Part shown: piece after piece, positions 37,012-45,686 of the stretch
How the letters are laid out: every line of letters starts with the position of its first letter
Numbering within the stretch: the first letter of the stretch is position 1
Source: JBBQWZ01 sp038210135
Lineage (GTDB): Bacteria; Acidobacteriota; Terriglobia; Bryobacterales; Bryobacteraceae
Assembly: GCA_038210135.1 (NCBI GenBank)
Contig: JBBQWZ010000042.1
Location: forward strand, 1 to 63,065
DNA: 63,065 nucleotides
Direction of reading: 5' to 3'
The notes under the pieces: generated by a model
Seen by the model: the letters and a program-made list of their open reading frames with translations, nothing else
The model's database searches: none
Told to the model about the DNA's origin: nothing
Made by a program: the position numbers and the translations under genes

Positions 37012-38058
37012 ATGAATAAGATCGACGGACCCTCTGGACCCACTCTTCCGCTGCCGGCAGAACCGGCCAAGACGGCGCCGATCTTGCCACAGCCGCCGAA
37101 CGCCGAGCAACCGCCGGCTCGAATTCTGCAACAGAGCACTGGCTATGTGACGTCCGAAGAAGGTCAGGCGCGGCGCATGGAAATCTTGAACAAGATTGCC
37201 GCGTCGCAGCCGCACACGGGAGGCGTCGATCCTTACGACGACGCGTATTGGGCAAAACAGCCGGCCGAAGTGCAGGAACTCCGCGACATGCAAGAGCCCG
37301 GCGAACGTTCGGCGAAAGTCGCCGAATTGATCACCAAGGGTTATAAAATCGACGTGCCGATCATGCTGTACGGGTGGGGTCCGCATCAGACGAACCAGTT
37401 GCGCGCGGCCTATGGCTACACATGGGTGCCGAGCGCGACCATGGAAGGCATCATCATGTCGCCGGGGCTGCATGCGCCCGGGTATCCGGATTACGATCCG
37501 AACAATCCGCCGCCCGGCGCGATCCTGATCGATGCCGCCGAGATCGGCGACAACCCGTTCAAGGATTTTACGAAGCTCCCGGATTACGCGCAGGCTCCTT
37601 CAGGTCAGACCGATTACAAGCTGTCTCCGGCAGCCGGCGCGCCATCGCATCCTTCAACGGCGGCCGCGTTTCCCACTTCGATGTCGGCGATCATGTCCTC
37701 GAGCCGCGGGACGGATTCCAAGTCGTCGACGGCACCGGCCGCGTCATCTACCGCCTCGCCGAAACTGGTTGCGACCTCCGGCAAGAGCACGAAGATTCCC
37801 GACGACCTGATGTCGAGCCTGGGGGATGCGGTCGATTTGCAAAAGCGCCTAGAGGTTATGGGCTATAGCAAGCTGCCGATTGCGGAGCAGCAGCCCGAGG
37901 ACAATCAAACTCCCAAATACGGGCAGGATACGCGGAGACCGTATTCGCTGGGCGGACTCAACGTGGGAATCGTGAAGGGCTGGTACGAGCGCATGAAGGA
38001 AGAGGATGCGAATCAGCTGGTGGCCGGCGTTATGAAGCTGAACGCGACGGCGCAATAG
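37012..38058 (+). CDS. Candidate type III substrate/effector of unknown fold
   Basis: 348 aa with no signal peptide. The first 45 residues are Pro-rich and unstructured, as in many type III substrates. The centre (about 105-185) contains an ordered block (YGWGPHQTNQLRAAYGYTW, ending NNPPPGAILIDAAEIGDN) that I cannot place. A Ser/Ala/Thr-rich linker and a helical tail follow. It sits between sctT and sctU with its own sigma-28-like box, so it is likely a locus-specific accessory or secreted protein. The start has no ribosome site and may be leaderless. Confidence 0.6.
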   Translation: MNKIDGPSGPTLPLPAEPAKTAPILPQPPNAEQPPARILQQSTGYVTSEEGQARRMEILNKIAASQPHTGGVDPYDDAYWAKQPAEVQELRDMQEPGERSAKVAELITKGYKIDVPIMLYGWGPHQTNQLRAAYGYTWVPSATMEGIIMSPGLHAPGYPDYDPNNPPPGAILIDAAEIGDNPFKDFTKLPDYAQAPSGQTDYKLSPAAGAPSHPSTAAAFPTSMSAIMSSSRGTDSKSSTAPAASSTASPKLVATSGKSTKIPDDLMSSLGDAVDLQKRLEVMGYSKLPIAEQQPEDNQTPKYGQDTRRPYSLGGLNVGIVKGWYERMKEEDANQLVAGVMKLNATAQ

Positions 38059-38074
38059 CGGCGAAAGAGAGTGA

Positions 38075-39136
38075 ATGTCCGGCGAAAAGACCGAACAGCC
38101 AACAGCGAAGAAAATCAAGGATGCCCGGAAAAAGGGCAGCGTCCTCAAGAGCCAGGACATCACGCAAGCGCTGGTGTTTCTGACCGCGACGATGGTGCTG
38201 CTGTTCGGCGGGCAAGCCTTTGTGTCCGAGCTGCGCGCGTTGTTACAGCAGTTTTTCCGGCCGGAGGTCCTCAGTGGAACGCTGTTGCCGGATCAGCTTC
38301 TCAGCCTGACCGGCATGGCGTTTCAGCGGCTGTTCATCGTGGTGTTGCCGCTGGCCCTCGGCGTGATGATCGTCGCTGGGGCGACGACCTTTTTGCAAGT
38401 CCAGCCCCTGCTGTCGTTCGACGTGATCAAGCCCAAATTCGAAAAGCTGAATCCCATCCAGGGCTTTCAGAACATCTTTTTCAAAGCGAAAACGTACGTC
38501 GAACTGGCGAAGAACCTTTTGAAATTTACGCTGGTCCTGGTGGTCGCCTATTTCCTCATCCGCGATTCGCTTGGCCCGTTGATCCTTTCGTCGCAACTGT
38601 CAGTGGCCCAATCCGGCGAACTCGCGGGCACCCTCCTGTCGCGCTTTCTCTTACGCGTCGGGGGCTTGTTCGCGCTGATCGGAGCGGCCGACTTCTTCCT
38701 GCAGCGATCGTTTTACACCAAGGGCCTGAAGATGTCGAAGCAGGAAGTGCTCGACGAGTACAAGCAGGACGAAGGCGATCAGCATGTTAAGCAGGCGCGC
38801 AAACATTTGCATCAGGAGTTGTCGCAGCAGGCCGCCGTCCGGACGGTACCCAAGGCGGCTGCCGTGGTCGTAAATCCGACCCACCTCGCCATCGCGATTC
38901 AATACGACGACAAGTTCGAGAGCGCGCCGTCGGTCTGTGCGAAAGGCCAGGACGACCTCGCGCAGAACATTATCGGAATCGCCAAGGAACACCACGTTCC
39001 GATCATCCGGAACGTTCCGCTGGCGCATTCGCTCTACAAGGTCGGCATCGGCGACGAGATTCCGGAAGACCTGTATGACGCGGTCGCCGAGGTCCTCAAC
39101 TGGGTGTACAGCCTCGAGGAAGAGAACAAGAAATGA
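38075..39136 (+). CDS. sctU: Type III export switch protein SctU (FlhB family)
   Basis: 353 aa. N-terminus EKTEQPTAKKIKDARKKGSV and four TM helices as in the family. The C-terminal cytosolic domain carries the self-cleaving NPTH motif at N267-H270 (AVVVNPTHLAIAIQYD), which triggers the switch of substrate class. GAAAGAGAG upstream of the ATG serves as a ribosome site. Overlaps the next gene by four bases. Confidence 0.95.
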   Translation: MSGEKTEQPTAKKIKDARKKGSVLKSQDITQALVFLTATMVLLFGGQAFVSELRALLQQFFRPEVLSGTLLPDQLLSLTGMAFQRLFIVVLPLALGVMIVAGATTFLQVQPLLSFDVIKPKFEKLNPIQGFQNIFFKAKTYVELAKNLLKFTLVLVVAYFLIRDSLGPLILSSQLSVAQSGELAGTLLSRFLLRVGGLFALIGAADFFLQRSFYTKGLKMSKQEVLDEYKQDEGDQHVKQARKHLHQELSQQAAVRTVPKAAAVVVNPTHLAIAIQYDDKFESAPSVCAKGQDDLAQNIIGIAKEHHVPIIRNVPLAHSLYKVGIGDEIPEDLYDAVAEVLNWVYSLEEENKK

Positions 39137-39498
39137 AGGTTCAATACACGATTCCGGGCTTCGACGCGCAGGCCGAATTGGCGGCCGTGCGCGGTCCGAA
39201 AAGCGCCTTTCAGGGGAAGTTGGCCGAGATCGCGGCGGATCCGCCGGTCTCGTGGGAACAGATTTTACGGCTCCAGCCATCGGGCGTCGATGCGGGTTTG
39301 GACGCTCCCTCGCGTCCGCCGGGTTTGTCGTTCGGCGATGTGGAGCAGGAACGTGAGCGTTGGAAAGATCTGCTCGACCGCCATCTCGCCGATCCGCCGG
39401 CGCAACCGGAGACCCGCAAAATGCTGGCTCTTTTGGTCCGCTACCGGGAAGCGCGCGAAGGCGTATGGTCGCGTTCGCTGGCGGAGGGAACCAAATAA
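39133..39498 (+). CDS. Small protein of unknown function after SctU
   Basis: 121 aa, cytosolic, with a Pro-rich middle (APSRPPGLSFGDVEQERERW) and a helical C-terminus. Starts inside the sctU stop (ATGA) and its own stop overlaps the next start (TAATG), so it is part of the same operon. I do not recognise a family. May be a chaperone or regulator. Confidence 0.6.
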   Translation: MKVQYTIPGFDAQAELAAVRGPKSAFQGKLAEIAADPPVSWEQILRLQPSGVDAGLDAPSRPPGLSFGDVEQERERWKDLLDRHLADPPAQPETRKMLALLVRYREAREGVWSRSLAEGTK

Positions 39499-39875
39499 TG
39501 CCCTGGACTCGAGAAGACGTTTACCTGGTGGCCGAACGCGCCAGCCAGCTTTCGCGGCAAGGCCGTTACCGCGAGTCGGCGATTTTGCTCGAAGGGCTGG
39601 TCGCGGTGGCGCCCGCCGATTCGTATTGCCGGAATGCGCTGGCCCGGGTGTACCTGGCCTTAGGTCTTCCAGATCGGGCTCTCGATCTGTACACCGGCAC
39701 GCTCGATGCGGAAGCGCGCGAGGTCCGGACCGAGGCGCTTTTGCAACTGAATCGACGCGACGAGGCGGTCAAGGAACTGCATTGGTTGGCGACCTATTCA
39801 CCGGGTCCACGGTTCCGCCGCTTGCGGATTCTGGCCGAATCCAGCTTTCCCGCCCCGTCAAGCAACTTTGGCTGA
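39498..39875 (+). CDS. TPR protein, possible type III chaperone
   Basis: A 125-aa protein with about three TPR-like helix pairs (GRYRESAILLEGLVAVAP, LGLPDRALDLYTGTL). Similar in size and position to type III TPR chaperones such as YscY/YscG and SycD. The next transcription unit starts with a candidate needle protein, a typical client. A sigma-28-like box lies over its 3' end. Confidence 0.7.
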   Translation: MPWTREDVYLVAERASQLSRQGRYRESAILLEGLVAVAPADSYCRNALARVYLALGLPDRALDLYTGTLDAEAREVRTEALLQLNRRDEAVKELHWLATYSPGPRFRRLRILAESSFPAPSSNFG

Positions 39876-39888
39876 GGGCCCCCGATAA
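39862..39888 (+). promoter_or_regulatory. Sigma-28-like box, copy 2 (before the candidate needle gene)
   Basis: GCAACTTT at 39862-39869, 11 nt, CCCGATAA at 39881-39888. Same spacing as the other three boxes. The gene it serves starts at 39941, giving a normal leader with a GAGGAG ribosome site. Confidence 0.65.
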
Positions 39889-39940
39889 CTTGTGCGTACC
39901 GGATGAAAAATCGCCGGAGACGGATTGAGGAGAAACCACA

Positions 39941-40432
39941 ATGAACAACATCAGACCCGACTTTACTTACATTGCGATGACGGCCAGCCCCGAGCAGACC
40001 AATAAAGCGAAAGAAGTGATCGGAGATCTCAAGAAGTTGGACGGGCTGTACGATTCCGGGAAAACAAGCGATGACGTTTCCGTAAACAATCAATGGATAC
40101 ACATCAGTGCAACCCTTGCGAACTTCAACTCCTCCGGCGCTCCGATGGCCTCACAGCCGGGAACGTTCTCGAATGCCTCCAGCAGTTCCACGGCGAACGC
40201 ATCCGAGCGAACGGACACTTGGAAAGAGCTCGGCGACCAGGTCAACGCCATCTCGAATAAAGCGAATTCGCTCCAAGAAGAGGCGATGAAACTGATGAGC
40301 GATCCGAAAACCGCCGCCATGGGGCAGATGAAAATGGCGCAGGCACAGGCTATGATGGCGGCGCTGTCCAACTTCATCCAAACCATCAGCAAGATGGACG
40401 AAACGATCATCCGCAACTCAGCTCCGGCGTAA
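39941..40432 (+). CDS. Candidate needle/filament protein (SctF-like C-terminus)
   Basis: A 163-aa protein without signal peptide. Residues about 95-160 form two helices with a DP turn (LQEEAMKLMSDPKTAAMGQ) and end with KMDETIIRN, closely following the layout of needle proteins such as MxiH (two helices, a PxxP turn, terminal D..IIxNF). The N-terminal 90 residues are extra and include a Ser-rich spacer, so it is longer than a classical needle subunit. A strong ribosome site (GAGGAGAAACC) points to high expression. A TPR chaperone gene directly follows. Identification is by pattern only. Confidence 0.55.
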   Translation: MNNIRPDFTYIAMTASPEQTNKAKEVIGDLKKLDGLYDSGKTSDDVSVNNQWIHISATLANFNSSGAPMASQPGTFSNASSSSTANASERTDTWKELGDQVNAISNKANSLQEEAMKLMSDPKTAAMGQMKMAQAQAMMAALSNFIQTISKMDETIIRNSAPA

Positions 40433-40921
40433 ATGAAACGGGAAGAAATGTCCGACATCACGATCACGCAACTCGTGTCGTATTACGACGGGAAGACCTC
40501 ATTACGGGGTCTTCTCGGCGTTTCTGTCGAAAGCATGGAGCCGGTCGCCGCGCTCGCCAGCCGTTGGTATTCACAGGGCCGCTACAAGCAAGCGGCGACC
40601 GTCTTTCAAGGCCTGGTGGCCCTCGATGAGAACGCTTACTACGGGCATGCCGGATTAGGAGCGATCGCGTTGGTGCAGGAACAATACGAAGAGGCGAGCG
40701 TCCACTTGCGGCGGGCTTTTGCGATTGTCCCGGACGATCTAACCATCGCCGTGAATCTTGGCGAGGCCCTGGTGATGTCCGGTGAACTGGCCGAAGGGCT
40801 GCAAATTCTCAATACGGCCATGGACCAGGATCCGGACCACAAAGATCCCTTCGTCAATCGCGCCCGCTCATTAATTCATGGTTTGCGGAATCAGATCGAA
40901 CAAACGCAGGCCGGCCGTTGA
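40433..40921 (+). CDS. SycD/LcrH-like TPR chaperone
   Basis: A 162-aa protein with three TPR motifs (YSQGRYKQAATVFQGLVALD, YGHAGLGAIALVQEQYEEAS, LTIAVNLGEALVMSGELAEG), the size and layout of SycD-type chaperones. Directly abuts the candidate needle gene. Paralogue of the TPR genes at 41978 and 45270 (shared NLGEAL and KDP..NRAR text). Likely keeps a secreted partner unfolded. Confidence 0.8.
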   Translation: MKREEMSDITITQLVSYYDGKTSLRGLLGVSVESMEPVAALASRWYSQGRYKQAATVFQGLVALDENAYYGHAGLGAIALVQEQYEEASVHLRRAFAIVPDDLTIAVNLGEALVMSGELAEGLQILNTAMDQDPDHKDPFVNRARSLIHGLRNQIEQTQAGR

Positions 40922-40930
40922 AGTAGGTTA

Positions 40931-40957
40931 GCAACCACGGGCGAACGGATCCGATAA
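40931..40957 (+). promoter_or_regulatory. Sigma-28-like box, copy 3
   Basis: GCAACCAC at 40931-40938, 11 nt, TCCGATAA at 40950-40957. Precedes the gene at 40998. Confidence 0.6.
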
Positions 40958-40997
40958 CCAAATTGCAAGGCATTACGAAACAAAAGAGGAAAAGACA

Positions 40998-41957
40998 ATG
41001 AACGTAATTGGTGGTGGATTATTTTCGGCGGGTCTTAGCGCATTGACCGGGGGCGCCATCGATCCGACAAAGTTGCTGGGTGACCTGGTTAAGAAGCTGA
41101 TCGAAGAATTGATGTCGAAGCATGACAACGCGTCGATGAAGACGGTGCAGGATCTGGCTCAGCAGCAGCAGAACGCCCCTGCGCCGAGCGACGTTGCTCC
41201 GTGTCCGCAGCCATTTTCGCAAGACGCAAGCAACGGCGCTTCAGGCTCCGCCAGTGGTTCAGGCTCCGGCGCCGGCGTCCATTCGAATCCCAGCGCGACG
41301 TTCGGGATTCTGATCATTCAACAGCGTGACAACACCGTGCAGCCGCGCGAAGGCGGCAAGCTGTCTGACTGGGACGGAACGACCGGCGGTTGGCAAAAAA
41401 TGGCCGACCAAGCCAAGTCCGGCCTCACCGGCTCGCCCGACGCACAGCAGCGCATCCTGAATGGCGGCAAGGATCCGTGGAACACGGCGGATGGCAATCG
41501 CGACGAGCGTATCTCTGTTCTTTGGGCCATGCAGCAGAATCCCAATGTCCGTTACGACGCCGACAAGAAGGAGTTCTTCACCAAGGGCGCTGACGGCTCG
41601 CAGACGAAGGTCGCGGATCTGGCCGAGGTTGAGAAGATGGTGACCGATAACGGCGGCTTCGACCAGAACAACGCAACGGCGCTGCACAAGGTCGGCGACC
41701 TCTTGAACGGCAAGATCAGCACGGCGCCGTCGACCAGTACGTCCATCGCCGCGTTCTCGGGCTCCCTAGCGGATGCCGCCAAGCTGTTCAACAATACGAC
41801 GCAGGCGGCGGACACCGATCAGGACCCGGCCGTGCAGGTGCAGAAACAGAAGCACTTTGAGCACAAGGGACTGGCGGTCGATCAGGGTGCCGCGGTCATC
41901 CAGCAGATGATCAGCTACACGCAGTTGAGCAGCAACATCGTCCCCATGAGCGCCTAA
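40998..41957 (+). CDS. Candidate secreted type III protein with Gly/Ser linker
   Basis: A 319-aa protein without signal peptide. A Gly-rich amphipathic start (MNVIGGGLFSAGLSALTGGA), a Gln/Pro segment, a Ser/Gly linker (about 76-98), a folded centre (FGILIIQQRDNTVQPREGG, ending WNTADGNRDERISVLWAMQQ) and a helical C-terminus. Preceded by a sigma-28-like box and followed by a TPR chaperone, the usual layout of a translocator or tip protein. No family recognised. Confidence 0.6.
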   Translation: MNVIGGGLFSAGLSALTGGAIDPTKLLGDLVKKLIEELMSKHDNASMKTVQDLAQQQQNAPAPSDVAPCPQPFSQDASNGASGSASGSGSGAGVHSNPSATFGILIIQQRDNTVQPREGGKLSDWDGTTGGWQKMADQAKSGLTGSPDAQQRILNGGKDPWNTADGNRDERISVLWAMQQNPNVRYDADKKEFFTKGADGSQTKVADLAEVEKMVTDNGGFDQNNATALHKVGDLLNGKISTAPSTSTSIAAFSGSLADAAKLFNNTTQAADTDQDPAVQVQKQKHFEHKGLAVDQGAAVIQQMISYTQLSSNIVPMSA

Positions 41958-41977
41958 CAGGAAAGGGATCAGAAACC

Positions 41978-42448
41978 ATGAAACAAATCACTCCTCAATT
42001 CGCGAACCAGCTTCTGAATGGCGAGAGCCAAATCCGGGAGCTGGTCGAGATGTCGGACGCCCAACTGGCGGCATGGGCGGGCTTGGGTTACCGTGCCTGG
42101 TCGCAGGGCCGGCGCGAAGAAGCGCGCAAGATTTTCCGCGCGGTGATCGCGCTCGATGAAAAGAGCTACTTCGGCTATGCGGGGATTGGAGCAACCGCCC
42201 TCGATGAAGACGATCTGGTGGCGGCAATCGAGAACTTGCAGAAGGCGGTGACGCTGAATCCGAACGACGCCGTTGTGAATTCGAATCTCGGCGAAGCGCT
42301 GCTGCGAAGCGGCAACGTGCAGGATGGCGCTGTGTACCTGCGCAAAGCCATCGAGCTGAATCCGGGCGGCAAGGATCCGGGCGCGAACCGTGCGCGGGCC
42401 ATCGTCAGCGCGCTGGGCGCACAGCTCCAGCAGATGTCGGCGAACTAA
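41978..42448 (+). CDS. SycD/LcrH-like TPR chaperone
   Basis: A 156-aa protein with three TPR motifs (WSQGRREEARKIFRAVIALD, YAGIGATALDEDDLVAAIEN, NLGEALLRSGNVQDGAVYL). Clear paralogue of the one at 40433. Follows the candidate secreted protein at 40998 by 20 nt. Probably its dedicated chaperone. Confidence 0.8.
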   Translation: MKQITPQFANQLLNGESQIRELVEMSDAQLAAWAGLGYRAWSQGRREEARKIFRAVIALDEKSYFGYAGIGATALDEDDLVAAIENLQKAVTLNPNDAVVNSNLGEALLRSGNVQDGAVYLRKAIELNPGGKDPGANRARAIVSALGAQLQQMSAN

Positions 42449-42463
42449 GCACTCCGCGAGAAC

Positions 42464-44605
42464 ATGCGAGAGAAAATCCAGGCACGCGTCGACGCACTGA
42501 GGAAAGAAGTGGCCGGCGGTAACTTCGCCGCGATCCTCAGCCGGTACGGCGACGTGTTCCTGGTCGGGGCGATCGCGGCCATGGTTGGCATGATGATCGT
42601 TCCGCTGCCAACGTGGCTGCTGGACATTCTGCTGACGGTCAACATCACCGCGGCCGTCACGGTGCTGATGGTCTCCATTTACATTTCGGGTCCGACGCAG
42701 ATTGCGTCGTACCCGACGCTCTTGTTGATCACGACGTTATACCGGCTGTCGCTCGACATTTCCGCCACTCGCCTGATCCTGCTGCAGGCGGATGCCGGCG
42801 AGGTGATCCGGTCGTTCGGCAACTTCGTCGTGCAGGGCAATTTCGTGGTCGGCGCGGTGATCTTCCTGATCATTACGCTGGTCCAGTTCATCGTCATTAC
42901 CAAGGGTTCAGAACGCGTTGCCGAAGTCGCAGCGCGCTTCACGCTCGATGCCATGCCCGGCAAGCAGATGTCGATCGACGCCGACATGCGCGCCGGAATT
43001 ATCGATTTCCAGCAGGCACGCACGCGCCGCGATTCTCTCGCGCGCGAATCGCAGTTTTACGGAGCGATGGATGGGGCGATGAAGTTCGTCAAAGGCGACG
43101 CCATCGCGAGCATCATTATTACGGTCGTCAACATCGCCGGTGGACTGGTGATCGGCGTGGTGATGAACGGGATGGGCGTCAAGGACGCCGTCCAGACCTA
43201 TTCGATCCTGACGATTGGCAACGGCCTGGTTTCGCAGATTCCCGCGTTGTTGATTTCGATTTCCGCGGGCATGGTGGTTACGCGAGTCGCTTCGGACACG
43301 CCGGATTCAAATCTTGGCAAGGACGTAGCCTCGCAAATCGTCGCGCAACCCAAAGCCATCGCGATCACAGCGGGCTTACTTCTGCTGCTTGCGTTGACTC
43401 CGGGGCTTCCCAAGATTCCGTTCTTTCTGCTCGCCGCGTTGACCGGCTCGATTGGTTACGGGCTGTTTCGCGCGAAGGACATTTTGCAGGAAAAGGCCAA
43501 GGCCGCGCAGCCGGTGCAGGCGGAAATGCTGAAGGGACCGGAATTCAGCGTGACGGTGCCGATCGTGTTGAACGTCAGCCAGGATCTGACTTCGGCGATC
43601 GACCTTGCCGGAGTCGAAGGCCAACTGTTCTACGAGAAGCTGGCGGCTGTTCGCAAGAGCCTGTACTACGAGGGCGGCGTGATGTTCCCCGCTATTCACG
43701 TGCTCGGGAACAATCCATTTTCGCCTGGCCTCTACGAAATCTGGCTGAACGAAGTGCCTTCGGCCACGGGCGAAATCCGGCCTGATCGCGTGCTGGTGGA
43801 CGCTTCGGCGAAGAAGCTGGCGGTATTCAACATCGGCGCGGAAGAGACTCGCAATCCGGCTACGGGCCGTCCGGCGAGTTGGGTTCCCAAGGCCAACGCG
43901 GAACGCGCGAAGGCGACCGGCAACCAGGTGTGGGACACGCACGAGATCCTGCTGATGCACCTGACCCACTTCCTGCGCAAGAACGCGCGCGAGTTCATTG
44001 GCGTCCAAGAGGCGCAGATTATTGCGGCCCGCGCGCGTGAGTTTTATCCGACGCTGGTGGACGAGTTGGTGCCGAAGCCGCTGTCGTATCAGCAGCTGGC
44101 CGAGGTTCTGCAGAAACTGGTGGACGAGCAGGTTTCGATTCGCGATCTGAAGACGATTTTCCAATCGCTGGGCGAGATCGCGCGCGAAGAGGGCGACGTG
44201 CTGGTGCTATCCGAGCATGTGCGCGTGGCTTTGAAGCGCAAGATCTGTTATCAGCTGTCGGGCGGCAAGCCGATGCTGTTCGTTTATCAGTTGGATCCGG
44301 AGATCGAGGAGATGTTCCGGAACTCGGTCCGCCAAGGTTCGCGCGGAGCGTATCTGGCGATGGACGCCCCGTCCATTCAACGGATTGTGGACGCCACTCG
44401 CGCGCAAATTGGCGATTTGCCGTCGACGGCGCAGAAGCCGGTGGTGCTGACCGACGGCGACATCCGGCGCTTCGTCAAGCGATTGCTCGATTATCATTTT
44501 CCGGATCTTTCGGTACTGAGCTACGACCAGCTCACGCAGACGATCGATGTCCAGCCGCTGGCGGTAGTCTCGCTCAGCGGTGCGGGCGGCTTCCTTCCGA
44601 ATTAG
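42464..44605 (+). CDS. sctV: Type III export gate protein SctV (FlhA family)
   Basis: A 713-aa protein. The N-terminal half has seven to eight TM helices and the family blocks YPTLLLITTLYRLSLDISAT, RVAEVAARFTLDAMPGKQMS and RRDSLARESQFYGAMDGAMK. The C-terminal cytosolic domain (about 360-713) forms the docking ring for chaperone-substrate pairs. Conserved near the end is RRFVKRLLDYHFPDLSVLSY. Length normal. Follows the TPR gene by 15 nt. Confidence 0.96.
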   Translation: MREKIQARVDALRKEVAGGNFAAILSRYGDVFLVGAIAAMVGMMIVPLPTWLLDILLTVNITAAVTVLMVSIYISGPTQIASYPTLLLITTLYRLSLDISATRLILLQADAGEVIRSFGNFVVQGNFVVGAVIFLIITLVQFIVITKGSERVAEVAARFTLDAMPGKQMSIDADMRAGIIDFQQARTRRDSLARESQFYGAMDGAMKFVKGDAIASIIITVVNIAGGLVIGVVMNGMGVKDAVQTYSILTIGNGLVSQIPALLISISAGMVVTRVASDTPDSNLGKDVASQIVAQPKAIAITAGLLLLLALTPGLPKIPFFLLAALTGSIGYGLFRAKDILQEKAKAAQPVQAEMLKGPEFSVTVPIVLNVSQDLTSAIDLAGVEGQLFYEKLAAVRKSLYYEGGVMFPAIHVLGNNPFSPGLYEIWLNEVPSATGEIRPDRVLVDASAKKLAVFNIGAEETRNPATGRPASWVPKANAERAKATGNQVWDTHEILLMHLTHFLRKNAREFIGVQEAQIIAARAREFYPTLVDELVPKPLSYQQLAEVLQKLVDEQVSIRDLKTIFQSLGEIAREEGDVLVLSEHVRVALKRKICYQLSGGKPMLFVYQLDPEIEEMFRNSVRQGSRGAYLAMDAPSIQRIVDATRAQIGDLPSTAQKPVVLTDGDIRRFVKRLLDYHFPDLSVLSYDQLTQTIDVQPLAVVSLSGAGGFLPN

Positions 44606-44617
44606 GAGATCACGACC

Positions 44618-44875
44618 ATGGCCAAGCCCAAGAACGACGCGCAGATCGATTGGCGCAAGTTCCCTCAGTTCGAACAGGTTTTCACGGAAGCGGCTTTCGA
44701 TCCCTTTCTCGCGAAGATGGAGAAGACCTGCGAGGCGTTGCGGGAGGTTGCGGCGAGCGGCGACAAGGGCGAGGTGGCTCGGGCGCGGGCGGGGCTGGCG
44801 GCATATGGCCGCGCTTTGGAGTTGACGCGGGAAGTGATTCAGATGCGCGCAACTTCTTCGGCCGGCGGACGATAA
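44618..44875 (+). CDS. Small helical protein of unknown function
   Basis: An 85-aa, mostly helical protein (FEQVFTEAAFDPFLAKMEK, RARAGLAAYGRALELTREV). GGAGA before the ATG. Directly follows sctV and precedes a small Gly-rich protein. Could be a needle co-chaperone (SctE/SctG role), which would match its size, but no sequence motif proves it. Confidence 0.55.
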   Translation: MAKPKNDAQIDWRKFPQFEQVFTEAAFDPFLAKMEKTCEALREVAASGDKGEVARARAGLAAYGRALELTREVIQMRATSSAGGR

Positions 44876-44897
44876 TCGGTACGTAAGGATTTTCACC

Positions 44898-45254
44898 ATG
44901 GCTATCATCAACACTCCGCCGCCTTCTTCCGATGTCAGCGACGTCATGAACATGGTGAATGGCATGGGCACCGGCACCACCGGAAAGAGGGGCGGCTTCC
45001 GGCAACTGCTCGCGGGTGTCGTCGGCGCGGTGGGCAATATGGTAGCGCCGGGCATTGGCGGAGCGCTCGGATCTTTGATTTCCGGGGGCAATTCGCTGAC
45101 TTCGCAAAACGGCTTATTGGGCGATTCGACCCAATATTTGCAGATGCAGGCGCAGATGGCGATGGAGCAGCGGCAGTTTGAGACGGCTTCGACGATTTTG
45201 AAGAACCGGCACGAAGCGGCGATGTCGGCGATCCGCAACATGAAGGCGTCGTAG
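44898..45254 (+). CDS. Small secreted-type protein with Gly-rich hydrophobic core
   Basis: 118 aa. Residues about 35-63 are Gly/Ala/Leu-rich and hydrophobic (LLAGVVGAVGNMVAPGIGG), then a helical tail (YLQMQAQMAMEQRQFETAST, ending AMSAIRNMKAS) with rod-like or translocator-like character. No signal peptide. A TPR chaperone follows after 15 nt, so it is a good substrate candidate. Confidence 0.55.
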   Translation: MAIINTPPPSSDVSDVMNMVNGMGTGTTGKRGGFRQLLAGVVGAVGNMVAPGIGGALGSLISGGNSLTSQNGLLGDSTQYLQMQAQMAMEQRQFETASTILKNRHEAAMSAIRNMKAS

Positions 45255-45269
45255 GCGAGGAACCCGATC

Positions 45270-45668
45270 ATGGCATGGAACGTTACACCGTCGATGGACG
45301 AGATCCGGTTTCTGATGGAGGCGGGAATGGTGCTGCGGGACGCGCACCGGTTCGCCGAAGCCGAAGAGGTGTTTCGCGGCGTGCGGGCGCTGGCGCCTGC
45401 GAGCGAAGTGCCGGAGACGGCGTTGGGTACGCTGCAGTTCGAGCAGGGCAAGTTTCCAGAGGCGATCAAGCATTACAAGCGAGCACTCGAGCTGAACGAG
45501 AAGAGCGCGTTCGCGGAGGCGCATCTGGGAGAGTCTCTGCTGTTCAACAAGGACAAGGACGGGGCGCGGGTGCATCTGCGGCGGGCGATTGAACTGGATC
45601 CGCGGGGCGACGCGGGACGGATGGCGCGGTCGTTGCTGGAACTCACGGACGCCGTTACGTTCAGCTAA
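45270..45668 (+). CDS. SycD-like TPR chaperone
   Basis: A 132-aa protein with three TPR-like units (HRFAEAEEVFRGVRALAP, LQFEQGKFPEAIKHYKRALE, LGESLLFNKDKDGARVHLRR). Third in the series of small TPR proteins that follow candidate substrates in the locus. Confidence 0.75.
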   Translation: MAWNVTPSMDEIRFLMEAGMVLRDAHRFAEAEEVFRGVRALAPASEVPETALGTLQFEQGKFPEAIKHYKRALELNEKSAFAEAHLGESLLFNKDKDGARVHLRRAIELDPRGDAGRMARSLLELTDAVTFS

Positions 45669-45686
45669 TTTTTGAGGAAACCTGTC

